From positions 22,604 through 86,603 of the forward strand of contig JAMKCH010041501.1 of the NCBI GenBank assembly GCA_023653785.1: a stretch of DNA of 64,000 nt. The letters are read 5' to 3'. The notes under the pieces were generated by a model. The model worked only from the letters and a program-made list of their open reading frames with translations. It made no database searches and was not told where the DNA came from. The position numbers were made by a program, and so were the translations under genes. Positions 1 to 44,876 of the stretch are shown piece by piece (position 1 is the stretch's first letter; the number at the start of each line of letters is the position of its first letter). Source of the stretch: Ophioderma brevispina (Eukaryota > Echinodermata > Ophiuroidea > Amphilepidida > Ophiodermatidae).

Positions 1-136
1 ACATTGTTAGGGGTTTATTACCAAAAGGCCTTTTGGGCATTAACTTTCGTGACAGAAAGACCCTGTTCTTGAAGTGCTGGCCGCGCATCGCCGTCATTTC
101 AAAGTGAGTACCCCAAGGGTTTACATCTGTATTTAC

Positions 137-31565
<31,429 letters not shown>

Positions 31566-32281
31566 TTTACTCTATGCAAATAATATCTGAAGCAAAAGGC
31601 ACAATACAAAGTACAGTTTCAAGGTACAGTTCGTCAATATTCTTTAACCTGATTGCTTAATTCATGGAACGACTAACGGTAAAATCCCGTAATTTTACAG
31701 GCATCTTTTTGAACGTATAATAGACATCATTGCGGGATATGTTCACCAAAAATATATACACTTGACAAAGGCACAATTATACTTTGCAGTGAAATATGGC
31801 AAGATAATGTTGTTCCCCGTTTTATAACAAAGTTTTCTTTTGTAACACGAAGTCGTTATAAAGTACTCAATGCTCACAAATTTAATACCAGTGCACAGCT
31901 ATATATTTTTACCTCCTCCTGCTTTCATTGATATTAAGATAAGTACCAACATACTTAGTATGACGTCATAAAGTCCGCGAGTGGGGAAATTGTAATTTTC
32001 CAAAGAAAATAGGAGAGAATCCAATTTTGCGCTAAAAAGTAGTAATATCGGATTTTCATGCAGTTTTCAGCTGTAAATGATGGTAATTGACTAGTTGTAT
32101 ATAAAGAGGCATATTGGCCCAATTACTTAATAATATACCATAAATTATTCTTGGGAGGCAACCATCCCCATACCCTTCGACCGACTTTGATATACCCTAA
32201 TCCGCTGAAGCGAAGGTGTTGTAACTAAAATAATTATTATTTTATTTCTGTAAATAAATAGTAAACGATACCCACAGTTTA
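31566..32281. other. 5' flank of the SUR-like gene
   Basis: Region upstream of the ATG on the minus strand. A TATA-like word (ttataaaac on the minus strand, about 31820-31830) is present, but no promoter can be supported. Contains one GACGTCAT palindrome (about 31960). Confidence 0.3.
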
Positions 32282-32480
32282 TTAAAGGGGCATTTCGTGA
32301 TCCACAGCCTCGTCCCCCGACTTACCTAAAAAAAGTCGAGGTTTTTATAACAGTCTGAACAGTTAACATTAGTAATCCAAGTCGGGATCAGCTAAAAAGT
32401 TGTGAATAAGCTTTTCTCAAGGATATCTAGTGAACGATGAATAAAACAGAAGTTGCTGAAATCACGAAATGCTCCTTTAA
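32282..32480. mobile_element. 199-bp MITE, TTAA-flanked family 2
   Basis: Ends ttaaaggggcatttcgtgat and, inverted, ttaaaggagcatttcgtgat: about 20-bp TIRs with one mismatch, TTAA at both ends. Interior gcctcgtcccccgacttacct recurs at about 49850-49885, a diverged second copy. Confidence 0.88.
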
Positions 32481-32499
32481 CTTGTTCCCACAGTTTGTT

Positions 32500-33490
32500 A
32501 ACTAATTCAGAGCTTAGTAATGATTGTAGTGTACCCACAGTGTAGTAAACTTTACCCTTAGTTTAGTAATCTGTGGCCATAATTTTGTAAATTGAACCTA
32601 CAGTTTAGTAATCTTAGGTCACACTTAAGTAAACTGTACCCATAGTTTAGTAAGCGATACCCATAGTTTAGCAAGTGATACCAATAGTTTAGTAAAGTAC
32701 TCACAGTTTAGTAAAATATTCCCACTTGGTACTTGGTACTTGGTGTGGTGATCCCTTTACAGCAGCAACCTGCTAAACTGGGATGGTGCAGAGGTGGCGT
32801 CGACAGCCAGCCGACAAGTGAGAAAAAATAGGTGCTCCAAAATCAAAGAAGAAAATGTTTACAACAAAAGGTGCACTGTTTAAAACTCTACCCACTGTTC
32901 AGGAAACTGTACCTACACTTTAATAATATGTGATCACTGTTTAGTAAACTGTACCCACAGTTTAGTCAACTCTATCCACCGTTCAGGAAACCGTACCCAC
33001 AGTTTAGTAATATGTGACCGCAGCTTAGTAAACTGTACCCAGTGTTTAGTAAACTGTACCCATAATTGTGTAAACTGAACCTACAGTTTAGTAATCTGTA
33101 GCGACATTTTAGTAAAGTCTATCCAAAGTTTAGTAAACTGCAACCATAGTTTAGTAAACGATACCCATAGTTTAGTAAAGTACCCACTGTTTAGTAAAAT
33201 GTTCCAACTTTTTGGTAAACTGTTCCCACGGTTTAGTAATCTATGACTACAGTTAAGTAAACTATACTCAGAGTTTAGTAAACTTGTACCCAGAGTATAG
33301 TAAGCTGCATCCAGTGTTTAGTAAGCTGCACCCAGAGTTTGGTAAACTGTCCCGAGAATTTAGTAAACGGTACCCAGAGTATTGTAAACTGTACCCAAAG
33401 TTCTGAAAACTGTACCGAGAATTTAGTCAACTTTACCCAGTTTATTAATCTGTACCTACAGTGTAGTAAACTGCACCCACTTTAATAAGT
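32500..33490. repeat. minisatellite built of agtttagtaaactgtaccca-type units
   Basis: About 1 kb of roughly 20-25 bp units containing the palindrome gtttagtaaac or agtttagtaaact, diverged, interrupted at 32740-32880 by unrelated sequence. Confidence 0.9.
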
Positions 33491-34320
33491 TACTTGAAGG
33501 AAAAAAAAAGATTTACAATTAATGTTTCAAGGAAAGTTCAAAGATACAAGTTGTGTGTTATAACTGAAAGCAATTAATCATTTCTAGTGGTTCGCTCCCG
33601 TACTTATTTTTAGAGAATGAAATTGTCAAGAGAGGTTTGGAACAAGGAATTTGAATAAGGGTTTACAACGGAGTGCAATAAACTCAAAGGAAATTGGGTT
33701 CTAACATTCTAAGATTGAATGCTAAAAATGGTGCAGCTATAAATATGTTTAAATTTCTTACCTTCACAATTAAAGTCAAGCTTGCAGTTGAATATTACCC
33801 AACGAGTAGAACGTAGTACCACAGAAAGAACAAAATTGAAACCTCTCCTTCAACTCAATCGCGCAATATTGTTTTGTAATATTGTCGCGGGAGTGCCTCG
33901 TAGAACGCAATTACGTATTTCCTTAATTGCCTTTGGATTCCAAACGTATAATAAACAAAAGTATAATATCATTAGATGCAGGAAAGTAATTATAAATCAC
34001 AAGATATATTGCAAAGAATGAGTAGCTTGCAGAGATCAATAAACACATTATTATATAGAGATTATTCCACACATTTGTACAGGAAATTAATTGAAAAAAA
34101 AAACATTTGTTAAATGAGCTCATGTGATGATATTAGGAACTGACATAACGACCTTTTAACTATTCAGTGGCGGATCCGAAGATCAGTTCGCTCAACCCAG
34201 TGTTAAATATATGTGTATTATGTCATGTCTGAGTGGGCCAATCGCCTACAGATTCTGGATCCTCCACTTCAGCTAGTAAAGTCCCCGTTGTGTATGTGAT
34301 TGAAAATAGGTTGACAGCCG
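33491..34320. other. intergenic AT-rich sequence
   Basis: Open frames are short and overlap on both strands; no domain or repeat recognised. Confidence 0.4.
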
Positions 34321-34349
34321 ATCTAGTTCTGGTACGCGATGAATTTGAG

Positions 34350-36714
34350 CGAAGTACGACTGACTGTATCTACAGAACCGTTGGACCTAGGAGGTTGTGA
34401 GACCACTCAAAATGTGCGCAATGGCCACATTATGGGGGGCTAGTAATACATTTTTATATCTAAAAGTTCATTTTTTTTATAATTGTCAAAACCCGATTTC
34501 AGCGTGTTACGCACAATTACGCACTACAATACATCTTGGAACTTTGCTCTAACTCTGCTCAGGGATGTTTTTTTTTTGCGGTCAACTAAGGGGAGGGCAC
34601 AAACAGAAGATGCAGAAGATCAGTTATGACCTTTGTATTGCACAGAGCTATTGACCATTTGGGTTTCACCTGGGATATAATCAGCAATTTGGTGTTACTC
34701 CTTTTGTTTTCAATTCTGGTTGGGGGGGGGGGGGGTCAAAATGGCCAGCTTGGGGGATGATTAATGTACGAGGGGTGGGCTCAGGGTTCAGTGGGGTCAG
34801 TGGGCTCCAGGGGCACAGCCGCGGGGGGGGTTCAGCAGAAGGAGCTCCCATAAGGTCCTGGGTTTTGCCAAGCTAAAAAAATAGTGTTTCAGAGCACAAA
34901 ATTCCCCTTTTCTCTCTTCTCACTTCCTCTTTCCCCTCTTCCATCTTTTTCTTCTCTTCATTTCTCATTCTCTTCTCTCTTTCCCACTTTTCTCTCTTTC
35001 TTCTTTCCCTTCCCATCTTTGGCTCCCCTTCCCTATTTATTGTGTGTTTGTGTGTGTGTGGGGGGAGGGGCAGCTTGCTCCATCCACCATTAGGTACGCC
35101 GCTGATAGTGCACCGTTAAAATTGGGTAATTTTAGCGACTTTCTCATTTGAACCACAAAATGGAGGGCCCAACTTTTAGGGGGTTTGAAAAATCTTTATA
35201 TTTTTGCCTGTTTCACGGGAACCAGCATGCAGTTAGTGCATTTAACATTTAACCTAGCCATTCGGCCTTATAAAAAGGAAACAAAATATTCATTGCACGA
35301 CGGGTCCTTCACCCACCCCCCCCCCCCCATGAAAAAAAAACATCAAAATGGTGATTATATCTCATTTGAGACCCAAATGGTGAATGCTGAATGTGCAGCA
35401 CAGAAGTCATAACTGATTTAGTTGTGGAGATAATACACCTTTAAAATGGCGGCGCATGGCGTGCCGTCAAAGTTCAGGTAATTTAGGTAGCGGCTTTTTC
35501 ATGAGGACTACAGAGGGACATGAACACCTCGACATTTTGCCTGTGAATGCAGTTGGTGTATTAAGATCATTTAAAGCCCCTTCGGCAGCATTTAATATTG
35601 CCATTAGGTACCTATAAAATGGAAAAAATGTCACTATACGACGAGCCATTTTTTCAGATCTGGCTACGCCACTACGCACTACGACAGTGGCGGATTTAAT
35701 CTTTAAAGAGTGCTCTTTGAGATCCAAAAATAGAAAAGGGCAATCCCTACTACACGGCATATGGTGCGTCGTCAAAGTTCAGGTAATTTTTGCGACTTTT
35801 TCATGCGGACCACCAAAGGGGCCCCAACATTAGGGGGGGGGCATGAAATCTGAAATTTGCCTTGGTATGTCACAGGCATGGCAGTTGTGTAGTTAAAAGG
35901 AGGATGGCCCGATTTAAGGATTATGAGTTTTCATCTTTATAGATTGGCCTTCATCCCAAACCTGTAAAGGTTCGCGCCGGATATTTCAATCCGTTTTGAG
36001 ACGAGAAGCTAAAAACGTGATTTTGTAAGCCCATAGGTACTGTGTAATATTTAATATCGGTCGTCCAAAATGGGGCCCATTTCGCTCATAACTTCCAAAC
36101 CACACATCCTTTGACTCTAAGAGTTCACAGGGTAAATGAGGAAAATAGTAGCTTTCTTCTGATACAAAATGTTGACACCACTCCTCGGTAACAATCTGGG
36201 GTCCCTGGGGAATAGGCTATTAGCGATTCGGGCCATCGCCCTTTAAGATTATTAAAGACCCTTCGCAGCATTACTTGCCATTAGGTTCCTATATAAAATA
36301 GAAAAAATAAATTGTCACTATTATACGGAATGGGTCATTTTGACCCCCCCAATGAAATAAAACACACGGAGTAACATCAAATTGCTGATTAATCCAAGGG
36401 TGAGACCCAAATGGTCAATTAGCTTGTGCAATTACAAAGGTTCAAAATGATTTACTTGTGGTGATAATACACTGTGAACAATGAGCAAAAATCCAAGATG
36501 GTATGGTGACCTCCCTTCCTGTTTTTTTGGCATGGGTTTTGTTAAGGAATTCATTCATAATTGTAGTGTTGAGTATCTATCTCAAAACCATGAATTTAGA
36601 TATAAAAATGTATTACTAGCCCCATAAAGTGCCATTGCGCCCACATTTGATGTTGTCTCTCACCCTCCTAGGTCCAACGGTTTCTCTGTTAGATACAGTC
36701 AGTAGTACTTCCTC
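34350..36714. mobile_element. compound element with inverted ends and internal tandem repeats
   Basis: Arms of about 123 bp (34350-34472 and 36593-36714) are inverted copies sharing ccgttggacctaggagg and ctagtaatacatttttatat. Between them a roughly 300-bp unit (gtcaaagttcaggtaattt, cttatRRaatggaaaaaat, gagacccaaatggt) recurs about four times (35.1, 35.45, 35.76, 36.24 kb). No transposase recognised. Confidence 0.7.
35940..36245. repeat. direct repeat, copy 1 (partner 37728-38033)
   Basis: Shares atttcaatccgttttgaga, cgctcataac, acatcctttg and ctggggtccctgg in order with 37728-38033. About 305 bp each, moderately diverged. Confidence 0.75.
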
Positions 36715-37727
36715 TCCAAAAGGGTTGTGACCCCAAAAAGGGGGACGTGGCCTTCAGCTATTTCGGTACCGTGGGAATTTGTTGCCAACCAATAGTGTTC
36801 GCGGACCTTAATTAGTGGATTCCTGAAGAGAGGTTTAGATATGGACATGTAATGCATAAAACCACCAAAATTTGACGGCTACAATAGAGTAGCGTATTTT
36901 CATAACTTGCGACGCGAAATAATTACGCAAGTGTGAGATTTTTGACCACCACTCATGCTCCTGCAGGAGCATAGGTTGTGAGCTATTCATTATATCATGG
37001 ACATAATAGAGAGAGGGACATAACAACGCGAAAACACCCAAATTATCTAGTAGATTACCAATTCATCTCGACAAAAGCTAGGCATCGATGAGTTATTTTT
37101 TATATCGTCATGAGTCTCCAAACAGGCCAATCGACCATTATGGCCGAAATTGAGTTTTTGAATTATAGGATACTATACACAAGCACTTTTCATTTCATAT
37201 ACCAATTATTAAACAAAACTTAAAAACACCAAAAAACACTTTTTAAAATAATAAATTTTCACTTTTGGAAAATACCAACGCCAACTGAAAGTCTTCCAAC
37301 AGACCAATCTGTATTCGTTGTTTGCTGTACTGAAAACCACCGGGCGGCAGCTTATAAATTGATCTATCGATCAATGGATTATTGCGAGATTCATATCCTC
37401 TCTCGATCAAACCACTGTTTAGCCTACAGAAGTCTGGTCGAAGTTTAGTACAATGTGTGTAGCTGTATCTAAGACGATTTTGCCACACTAAAAATATAAA
37501 TTTTTGAAAGATTTTAATGAAAACAAGTTGCCAAATAATTACTGTGAAAAAATACAGTATATTGTAAAAAATTGATTCAATCTCAAAACACGTGAAAAAT
37601 ATATATTCGGCGAGTTATTACAGAGATTGTGATGTGTTGAAAATAAACAGCACTGACGAACCACTAACTAGTAGCCTATCCACAAATGTCAACCAAAATT
37701 GTACGTTTTGCATAGAAATCTTGATCG

Positions 37728-38033
37728 TATGGCCTTCAGCTCAAAACCCTATCTGTAATGCTTCGTGCCGATTATTTCAATCCGTTTTGAGATGAGGAGC
37801 TAAAAAAACATTATCTTGTAATCCATAAATGTTACTATGTAAAAATAATATTGGCTCGACCAAATGGGGCATATTTTCGCTCATAACATGCAAAAAACAA
37901 ACATCCTTTAGCCCTAATATTTCACAGGGTAATGAGGAAAATCGTAGCTTCTTCTGATAACCAAACTTTTGACCACTACGGGTAAAAACTGGGGTCCCTG
38001 GATACGAGGCTATTAGCGATCGGACAATGGACC
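37728..38033. repeat. direct repeat, copy 2 (partner 35940-36245)
   Basis: Same order of shared words as the 35940-36245 copy; this one lies outside the inverted arms of the 34.3-36.7 kb element. Confidence 0.75.
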
Positions 38034-38039
38034 TTTAAT

Positions 38040-39388
38040 TTGGTAAAAAAGACTGCTATTGACCGGTAATATAACTGAAGTCGGAGGGAGGAAAATAAAA
38101 AAGCTGTAGTAGTGGGATTTTGTTGGCAGAATTGCTGCCAGTGTCTTCTGTCTGGGTTAAAGTTATTTTACGTAAATAACCGTTTAATTGAAAATCATAA
38201 TAGTGCATAATAATGTGATGTATTCAAAGTTCAAATAGGAGCCTCTCTTATAAATTGAGTCGTAATAGCCTGGAAAATTGGACACAAAAGTATTTGCTTG
38301 ATTTTTAATTACGGCCAAGTATTGTATTTGTCTTATCCTTTTCAATAGGCGTAAAATCTCGGGGGGGTGGGGGGGGGTGTATTATTACCCCAGATTTTGA
38401 TGAGGGGATGTCAATTGTTTTTTTTTTTTTTCCCATCCCCCCCCAATGTTGATGCCCGTTCATATGTTTTTGACCAAAAGAATAACCTCATATTTTACCA
38501 TAATAGTTTAAAAATTGGTAATTTCCCCGCGCTTCGCGCGCATTTGGTTAATTACAATTACATTTAAGGATTTAACTCTAAATGGCCAAAATTTAGCGCG
38601 CTTTTATTTGTTTAGACATAGCTAAAGGTTTTTTTTTATTTTGTAATTGTACAACTATACGTTTCATGAGAATTAATTCACAATACCCTTATTCATTTGA
38701 GAAATTGTTAACCATTAAACCATACATGTATGAAGTACCGGTAACAATTGTGCAAAAAAAATATAAATTATTCAGCTAAACCTGTGCTGGACATTGAATT
38801 GATGTTGGAGCTGTAATTAAGTTTAAAAAATTCAAATCAGCTTATGTTGTAATTCAAAGTTTATACAACAACAAGACATTTGTAAAACCAAAATTCCAAA
38901 CAGGAACTAATGTAGTACACTTATTTTCAATTCAAGTTTTTATAGATAATCAAAAACTTCTTGTTGAAACCCTTTCACGTTTTGGATATGATATCAGTTC
39001 ATTTCAATTGAATATATTAATTTGAAGGAAAGTAATGCATAGAAAATTCAATGTTATTATATTCCATGTATATACGGTAGCATAGTATCGTGGTTAGTTA
39101 TTTGGGTTCAACAGAGGGTCCCCATTCTCAGTTAGATAGGCTTACCTTACATGTATGAAAGTTACTTACCGATTATGTTACAAGCCAAATTAAGATCAAT
39201 AAATGATATGATAAAAAACATAGTACCTCAAATCGTTTTCGTTTTTCCCTTTCTTTGCTAAATTTCCCCACATACCTACGATAATATTTTGAGTTTCAGC
39301 AATTAGTTATTAATAATTAAACTAAATTGTTGATAATTTCTCTGTGCACTTAGTAAATAAGCGCAATAAAGTAATGTGATTTTGAGTA
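38040..39388. other. intergenic AT-rich sequence
   Basis: Contains a G-run/T-run patch (38360-38440) and a cgcgcttcgcgcgc palindrome (38528-38541) of the kind seen at 8915. No gene. Confidence 0.4.
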
Positions 39389-39617
39389 CACACTGCAAAT
39401 CATAGGGGTGTTAAGAATAACACCCCGGTGTTCTAGGAGGACACCCCAAGGGGGTGTAAAAATTCCAACACCTTGTGTGTTATTTTAACACTATTTGGTG
39501 TTCAAATAACACAATGGGATGTAAAATTACACCAAATGTGTTGAATTTGAACACTCTTTGGTGTGATCCTCCTAAGAATCCGGCGGTGTTAAAATTAACA
39601 CCATAGTTTTTTGCAAT
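39389..39617. mobile_element. palindromic MITE built on ggtgtt/aacacc words
   Basis: Ends are inverted: ctgcaaatcataggggtgttaa on the left and, read inverted, attgcaaaaaactatggtgttaa on the right. Internal ggtgtt/aacacc words recur about ten times. Confidence 0.8.
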
Positions 39618-39619
39618 GC

Positions 39620-42600
39620 ATGTAGAAAAAATTATAGTTCCATTATCAGCCATCTAATTGACATAGATTAATGATATACATTAAAAGATGATCATTGAAA
39701 TATCAATATAATTGAATGCAACCCGATTACACTTCATTTGATTTTATTAGGATATAAATTTATTTTCCTTCAAATTCCAATAACGAAAAAGTAGGTGTAA
39801 TATGGAGAAAATTATCATTCTGCATTCTCAATAAATACCACTTTGATAATCAGGAAATTGGGCAATTTGAATATTGAAATTCAACGTAAGAATTCTTTGA
39901 AATACCAAGTTACACCATTTGAGCACCGCAGTAGTAAAAATGCGGTTTTAAAACTGCATCTTAACAAAAATGGCTGGTTTTTTTAGTCATAGAAGTTTCA
40001 GGTATACTGTAGACATCCTAGTGTGGGAATGTCAATCATTTCAAATGTACCAAATAGACACTCCGGAAAGTCGTTTTGATGTTAAGATTTGTAGCAACAT
40101 CATTGACTCTAATTGAACAATATACTTTCCTATAGTTTTCGTTTTATTGAGAAATTTAAATGATTTTTCGTCAAAACGCCTCGTAAAATTAATACAAATA
40201 AAAATGACTCGATAGTAAGATAAAGCTTTTTCTAGATAAGATCGTTGATCTGTGATTCTTTTTATCTGCAAAAGTATTAAACGATACACATTCAAGCATA
40301 AACGATAAATCACAACTTCTTCCCTTTAACGTTTAGGTAGTAGTACTATTATGTCACAATATTCACAAACCAGGGGTTTCCATGTTTTAAACATACACTT
40401 GGATGTCCTAGTGTACTTACACATGTAGGCCATGCTCACGTTGGAAAATACAGCAAAATACTGTAAAATTTTATGTTCAAATTTACCAGGCATATAAAAC
40501 GACTACAACGGGAGATTTATTCGATTTTTTTCGAGTATCAACATTATCGTACATTATTATGAATTTTCAATTATACTATTAAGTACTCAAAGTTAGGAAA
40601 AATACTAGACATTTTACAAGAAATTCTGGCAGCAATTATGATACAAAAACCCGTAAAAATACAGCTTTACAGGTTTCCATTCAAATTACATATTATTAGC
40701 TTGATGTAATATATTTGTACATTAATTATTTAAGTATTGATCAATCAATTCTATTACAAAATATAAAAATAGAACCTCAATCAGCCTCTTTTCTAACTTC
40801 ATTTGCTATTTTGCTGGAAGAGATGATGACGGTAGAAAATCATACAAAAGCATAGTCATTTCTAGCGCCCTCCAGCAAAGATGTTCACATGTTCAATACC
40901 ACTGTATGAGGCGATCGATCGGACTCTTTTTGAGGACGCCAAAACAGGCGGATACCATTCGTCTCTTGACATACCCCACAGAGGACGTTTTTTTGTTTTT
41001 GCAAAACAGACCAATCGCTATTTTGACAAGGAAACAAAGCTTAAGTGAACGCGTTCTGTCCAAAATGAAGAACGTTTCAATGCCACAATGTACACATTAA
41101 AAGTCATTTTCCTAATAATGTTTCAAACTTTAGATATGCAAGTTCATAATTCTCTAAAACTTCAATCGCGATATCTCGAAAATGTGACTTTTGGGTCGAT
41201 TGGCCTGTTTGGAAGATACGTGACGAGATGCATACACCGAAGCCGTATGTGATATATATCTCTTGAGCCGCGGTCGATGCAGTGACCACGGGTAAAGCTG
41301 TCCACAAAACTTGTAATTTGACCCGGATTTGTGACCCCGGAATGTAGGGGTTTTTGGAAAGTGCATAGTACAACTTAGTTTCCATGTTTTTGACAAGTTT
41401 GTCACCAATAGAGGAGAGAGAATATCAAACCCCATCAAAATCCGCGCAGATCCGTCCTTCCTTTGTGCAGCTACGACTTGTTTGAACGTATAAGATGACA
41501 TTTGGGAGGGAATTGTGACCCGCAATTGTTAACAATCTTGTGAAAATAATATGAAAATGTTGGTCCGATACTTCGACATCTTGAGAAATGGTGTTATGAA
41601 AGTTCAAATGTACTGTAACCAAAAGATAAACTTCTGAAATGGGTGCCCAAGCGCGCCCATACGTGGAATTCTACCGCGAAAACCCACCAAATTGTAAATT
41701 TTAACTCCGGTTTAGTTGAAATTTGTTTTGTGTGTAGAGTTTGGATAGCCGATCCCATGGGAATGGATTTCACTGTCTGTTTATCTGACGATGAGTGTGA
41801 TAAGTTTCAATTTACCTAAGTAAAGGTATAATAAATTAAGATTAATAACGTCTTTCTTTTCGCCCTACTAAAACCCCCATTTCCGGTGGTCAAATGAGGT
41901 ATTGTAATTGCCAATGACATTTATGTTTCGTTTCATGCCCCCCACTCAAAAAATACTACCGGGGGTATAGCAAAGGTAACGGGTGATCCCAAAGTGGTTG
42001 GATAGGGTTGGCAACCCCCCCCCCCATTTCGGACGGGAAATGCCAACAGGCCTAGTACGTCACAGGCATATCACAGACATTTGATTTAGTTGCACGAGAT
42101 AGCAGTGTTGCTTCTTTCCTTTGATACCCAACAAAATGAGTACCAACATACTAATTATTTCATAATGACGTAATAACGTCTATACATTGATGGAAAATGT
42201 GTAAGTGTTACAATATTATTTATTTGACACTAAATTTGCCAAATATCCATGTTTGCTTCCTAATGCAGTATTTTCCTATTTTATACCTTATGAAGTCATA
42301 GTGACGTCATCAAAATCCGATACATCTCTAATTTCGGAATTGTGCATTTTCGGTGAGATCTTATGTTCTAGTTGACTCTTTTATTTACTACACAAAAATA
42401 TATATTTCGAAAATCTCTGAATCCTCTACTTTGAACCTGTTAAACTAAGGTCGAAACCTAATACCAAAACTATACCCAAGCCCGAAATCAGCGGGCGAGG
42501 GGGCAGACGCCCAATCTTAAAAGACCCCCAACCCCCCAAATCAAAAAAAAAAAAAAAAAAATTAATAATTAAAAGGGCTAAAAAAGGCCCAACAAATATT

Positions 42601-43235
42601 GGGTTATGGGTTTTTGTCGAAAAAAAATGTTAAAATATCGGTAGAAAGTGCCACTCTTGCCAAATTCGCCCCCCGGCGTATCTGAGGGTAAAAAGTCATC
42701 CCCCTAAACAAATTCTGTTAGTTACAGGCCTGATCTGCCATTTTTAATCATTATAACGAGGCCAATGTATTGGTGTACATTTGAACTTCATTTCCACAAA
42801 ATGTACCTTGTGCTAATCCCCCCCCCCCCCATTTTACAATGTTCCCCACATTTCCCAGGGTTGGACCAAAAATTAGATCTCAGACTCTTTCAAACTAGAG
42901 AAAAACATCTTCAAACCTTCTCCCCAAAACAGTATGATCACATTTTATAAACGTATTTTTGTATTGGCACTTACAGTTTCATAGTTGTTCAACCTGTTGT
43001 CGTAGTATAGGTTTTCTCCCATGTTTTTTTGCGCTTGGCTGAAATTGGCCAAAATTGGTTAAGAAATAAGGAAAATCCTTCCCAGATGCCCCGCGCCATT
43101 TCCGAAGAGCGCTTTCCTCCTGCTGAGGACGGCAATTATCGCATTACATTAAGCCGGTAAATAGTACATAGCATGTTCTGTACGGGCCTTAAAATTCGAG
43201 TTTGTTGACCCCACCTGGTGATTTTAATTTCCAAT
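39620..43235. other. intergenic region, 3.6 kb, no gene seen
   Basis: Short open frames only. The run caaacaggccaatcga in inverted orientation (about 41195-41215) matches 37115-37135, a diverged inverted repeat pair. Poly-C and poly-A runs at 42020, 42545 and 42825. Confidence 0.4.
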
Positions 43236-44550
43236 ATTCACCTTAAAGGGGGGTCCCCTGACTAGGATTAGGTATGTTCCGCCCCGAAATGTTGCACATT
43301 CGCGGCGTACTGCTATTGTCTAAAAGTTGCACATTGTTTTATGAACAACGCATATTGTATTTTCGTTATTATAAGTAGAACTTTGTTTAGGACTAAACGA
43401 AATGAAGTTGTACCTTCATAAAAATGGGCTTTAAACATTTAAGCGTCCGAGATGACCGCCGGAAGGAGGCATATTTTGTTAAATGTAACTAAAAGTGCCA
43501 AATTGATGGGGTTGGTGGTTTAAGAATGCGAGTAGTACTATTTTGAGAGCACAAAAGTAGATTGATGACATTGTATATTGCGGACATGATCTTAACTCAT
43601 GATGGAGGCGGTTATACCTGCTCCGGGGGACATAAATCAAGAAGAAAAACGCCCCCTGCACATCTTTTTCGACATAATAAGAACCATAAGGAAAACTATT
43701 GATAACATTTTCCGCAATCTCCTCTCGTACTTCTGGACAATTGCAGACCACTCAACACTAGTTGACGCTGGGAAGGAAGATGATCTCGGCAGTAGAGAGG
43801 GAGAAGGAGCTGGTGGTACAAGTCAGAAACAAAGATAGCACTTGATGTGCTCGAAAGAAAGTTAGGTCACCATATTTAAATTTCCCTTCTACATATAGAC
43901 AACTTTTTCACTTCTTCATATTAAAGCATAGTATTTATTTTTACTGGGAAACACCTATGACGTCACTGAGTAGTCCTTAAATACAGTCCACACCCATTTA
44001 TTATGATTTTATTGTATTAGGTTGATATGAGCTGTTGTCTTCCTATGAACTATTATAGAGTCAGTTTAAACTATGTTATATAGCCCGAGTAGTAACCAGC
44101 TATTGTGACAGCACTCTCTTGGACATGTCAATACCCCAATTTAATATTTTTTACATCTTGGAAATGATTTAGGGGCATTATTAGAAAGTGTTGTTTAATA
44201 ACATCGAAAAGATGGTTGGGGCTGCTTTTCTTCCTGATTTACGTACTCTAGAGCGAATATAATCACCGCCATCTTTAAAAACGTTTTTAAAAATTTTAAG
44301 TTCATTTAGCAAAATATGCCTCCTTGCGGCGGCCATCTTGGACGCCTAGATGTGTAAGCCCCCTTTAGGAAGTTAAAAACCTGATATCGCGTAGTCGTGG
44401 ATATAATTTCTATCTGTAATGAAATTATAATGGCGGTTTTACATAAAACAATAGCGGCCATTTTGAAATGGGCAGAACACGCTAACGTGCAGCTTTTCTG
44501 AGCGGAAAATACCTCATCCTAGTCAGGGGACATCCCCTTCAAGGTGATAT
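43236..44550. mobile_element. 1.3-kb TIR element, non-autonomous
   Basis: The left arm (43236-43490) is the reverse complement of the right arm (about 44300-44550): both read caccttRaaggggRtgtcccctgactaggat at the tip and ggaggcatattttg at the inner end. Interior open frames (about 43480-43840) lack a transposase motif. Confidence 0.82.
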
Positions 44551-44804
44551 ATGGGAAAAATAATCACTAGTTGGGTGCAACGAACGGAAAATTCAATGAT
44601 GGCAGCTTATGGACTAAATTGGATGGTGGTAGGATTTAATAACAAAAGGCGGCAACGTGATAGGGTCTTTGAAACTCGTGTGTTGTTGGTCCTCCTCTCT
44701 ATTAGGTCCATGATTATATTGAGTGCTGACCACAATAGCAGTAGTGATTTATTCCGTAAATGTTATCAAGGATTAGAATTGCAAATCTGGCACACCATCT
44801 ATCA

Positions 44805-44876
44805 CGCTGGTCTTGTGGTTAGGTAACTGACCTCATGATACATTGGTTTCGGGTTCGAATCTCGCTACTGCCTCTT
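44805..44876 (+). repeat. tRNA-like pseudogene or SINE head
   Basis: Contains A-box-like tcttgtggttagg and a perfect B-box core (ggttcgaatc, about 44849-44858). The acceptor stem does not pair, so it is not a functional tRNA. Confidence 0.55.

Noticed and set aside
34884..35093. Ser/Phe/Leu-rich 69-codon frame
   Set aside because: Translation of a pyrimidine tract (34900-35035).
42541..42561. Poly(A) run as a LINE or SINE tail
   Set aside because: No retroelement body found upstream.
44805..44876. Functional tRNA gene
   Set aside because: B box is good, but the acceptor stem does not pair and the D arm is irregular.
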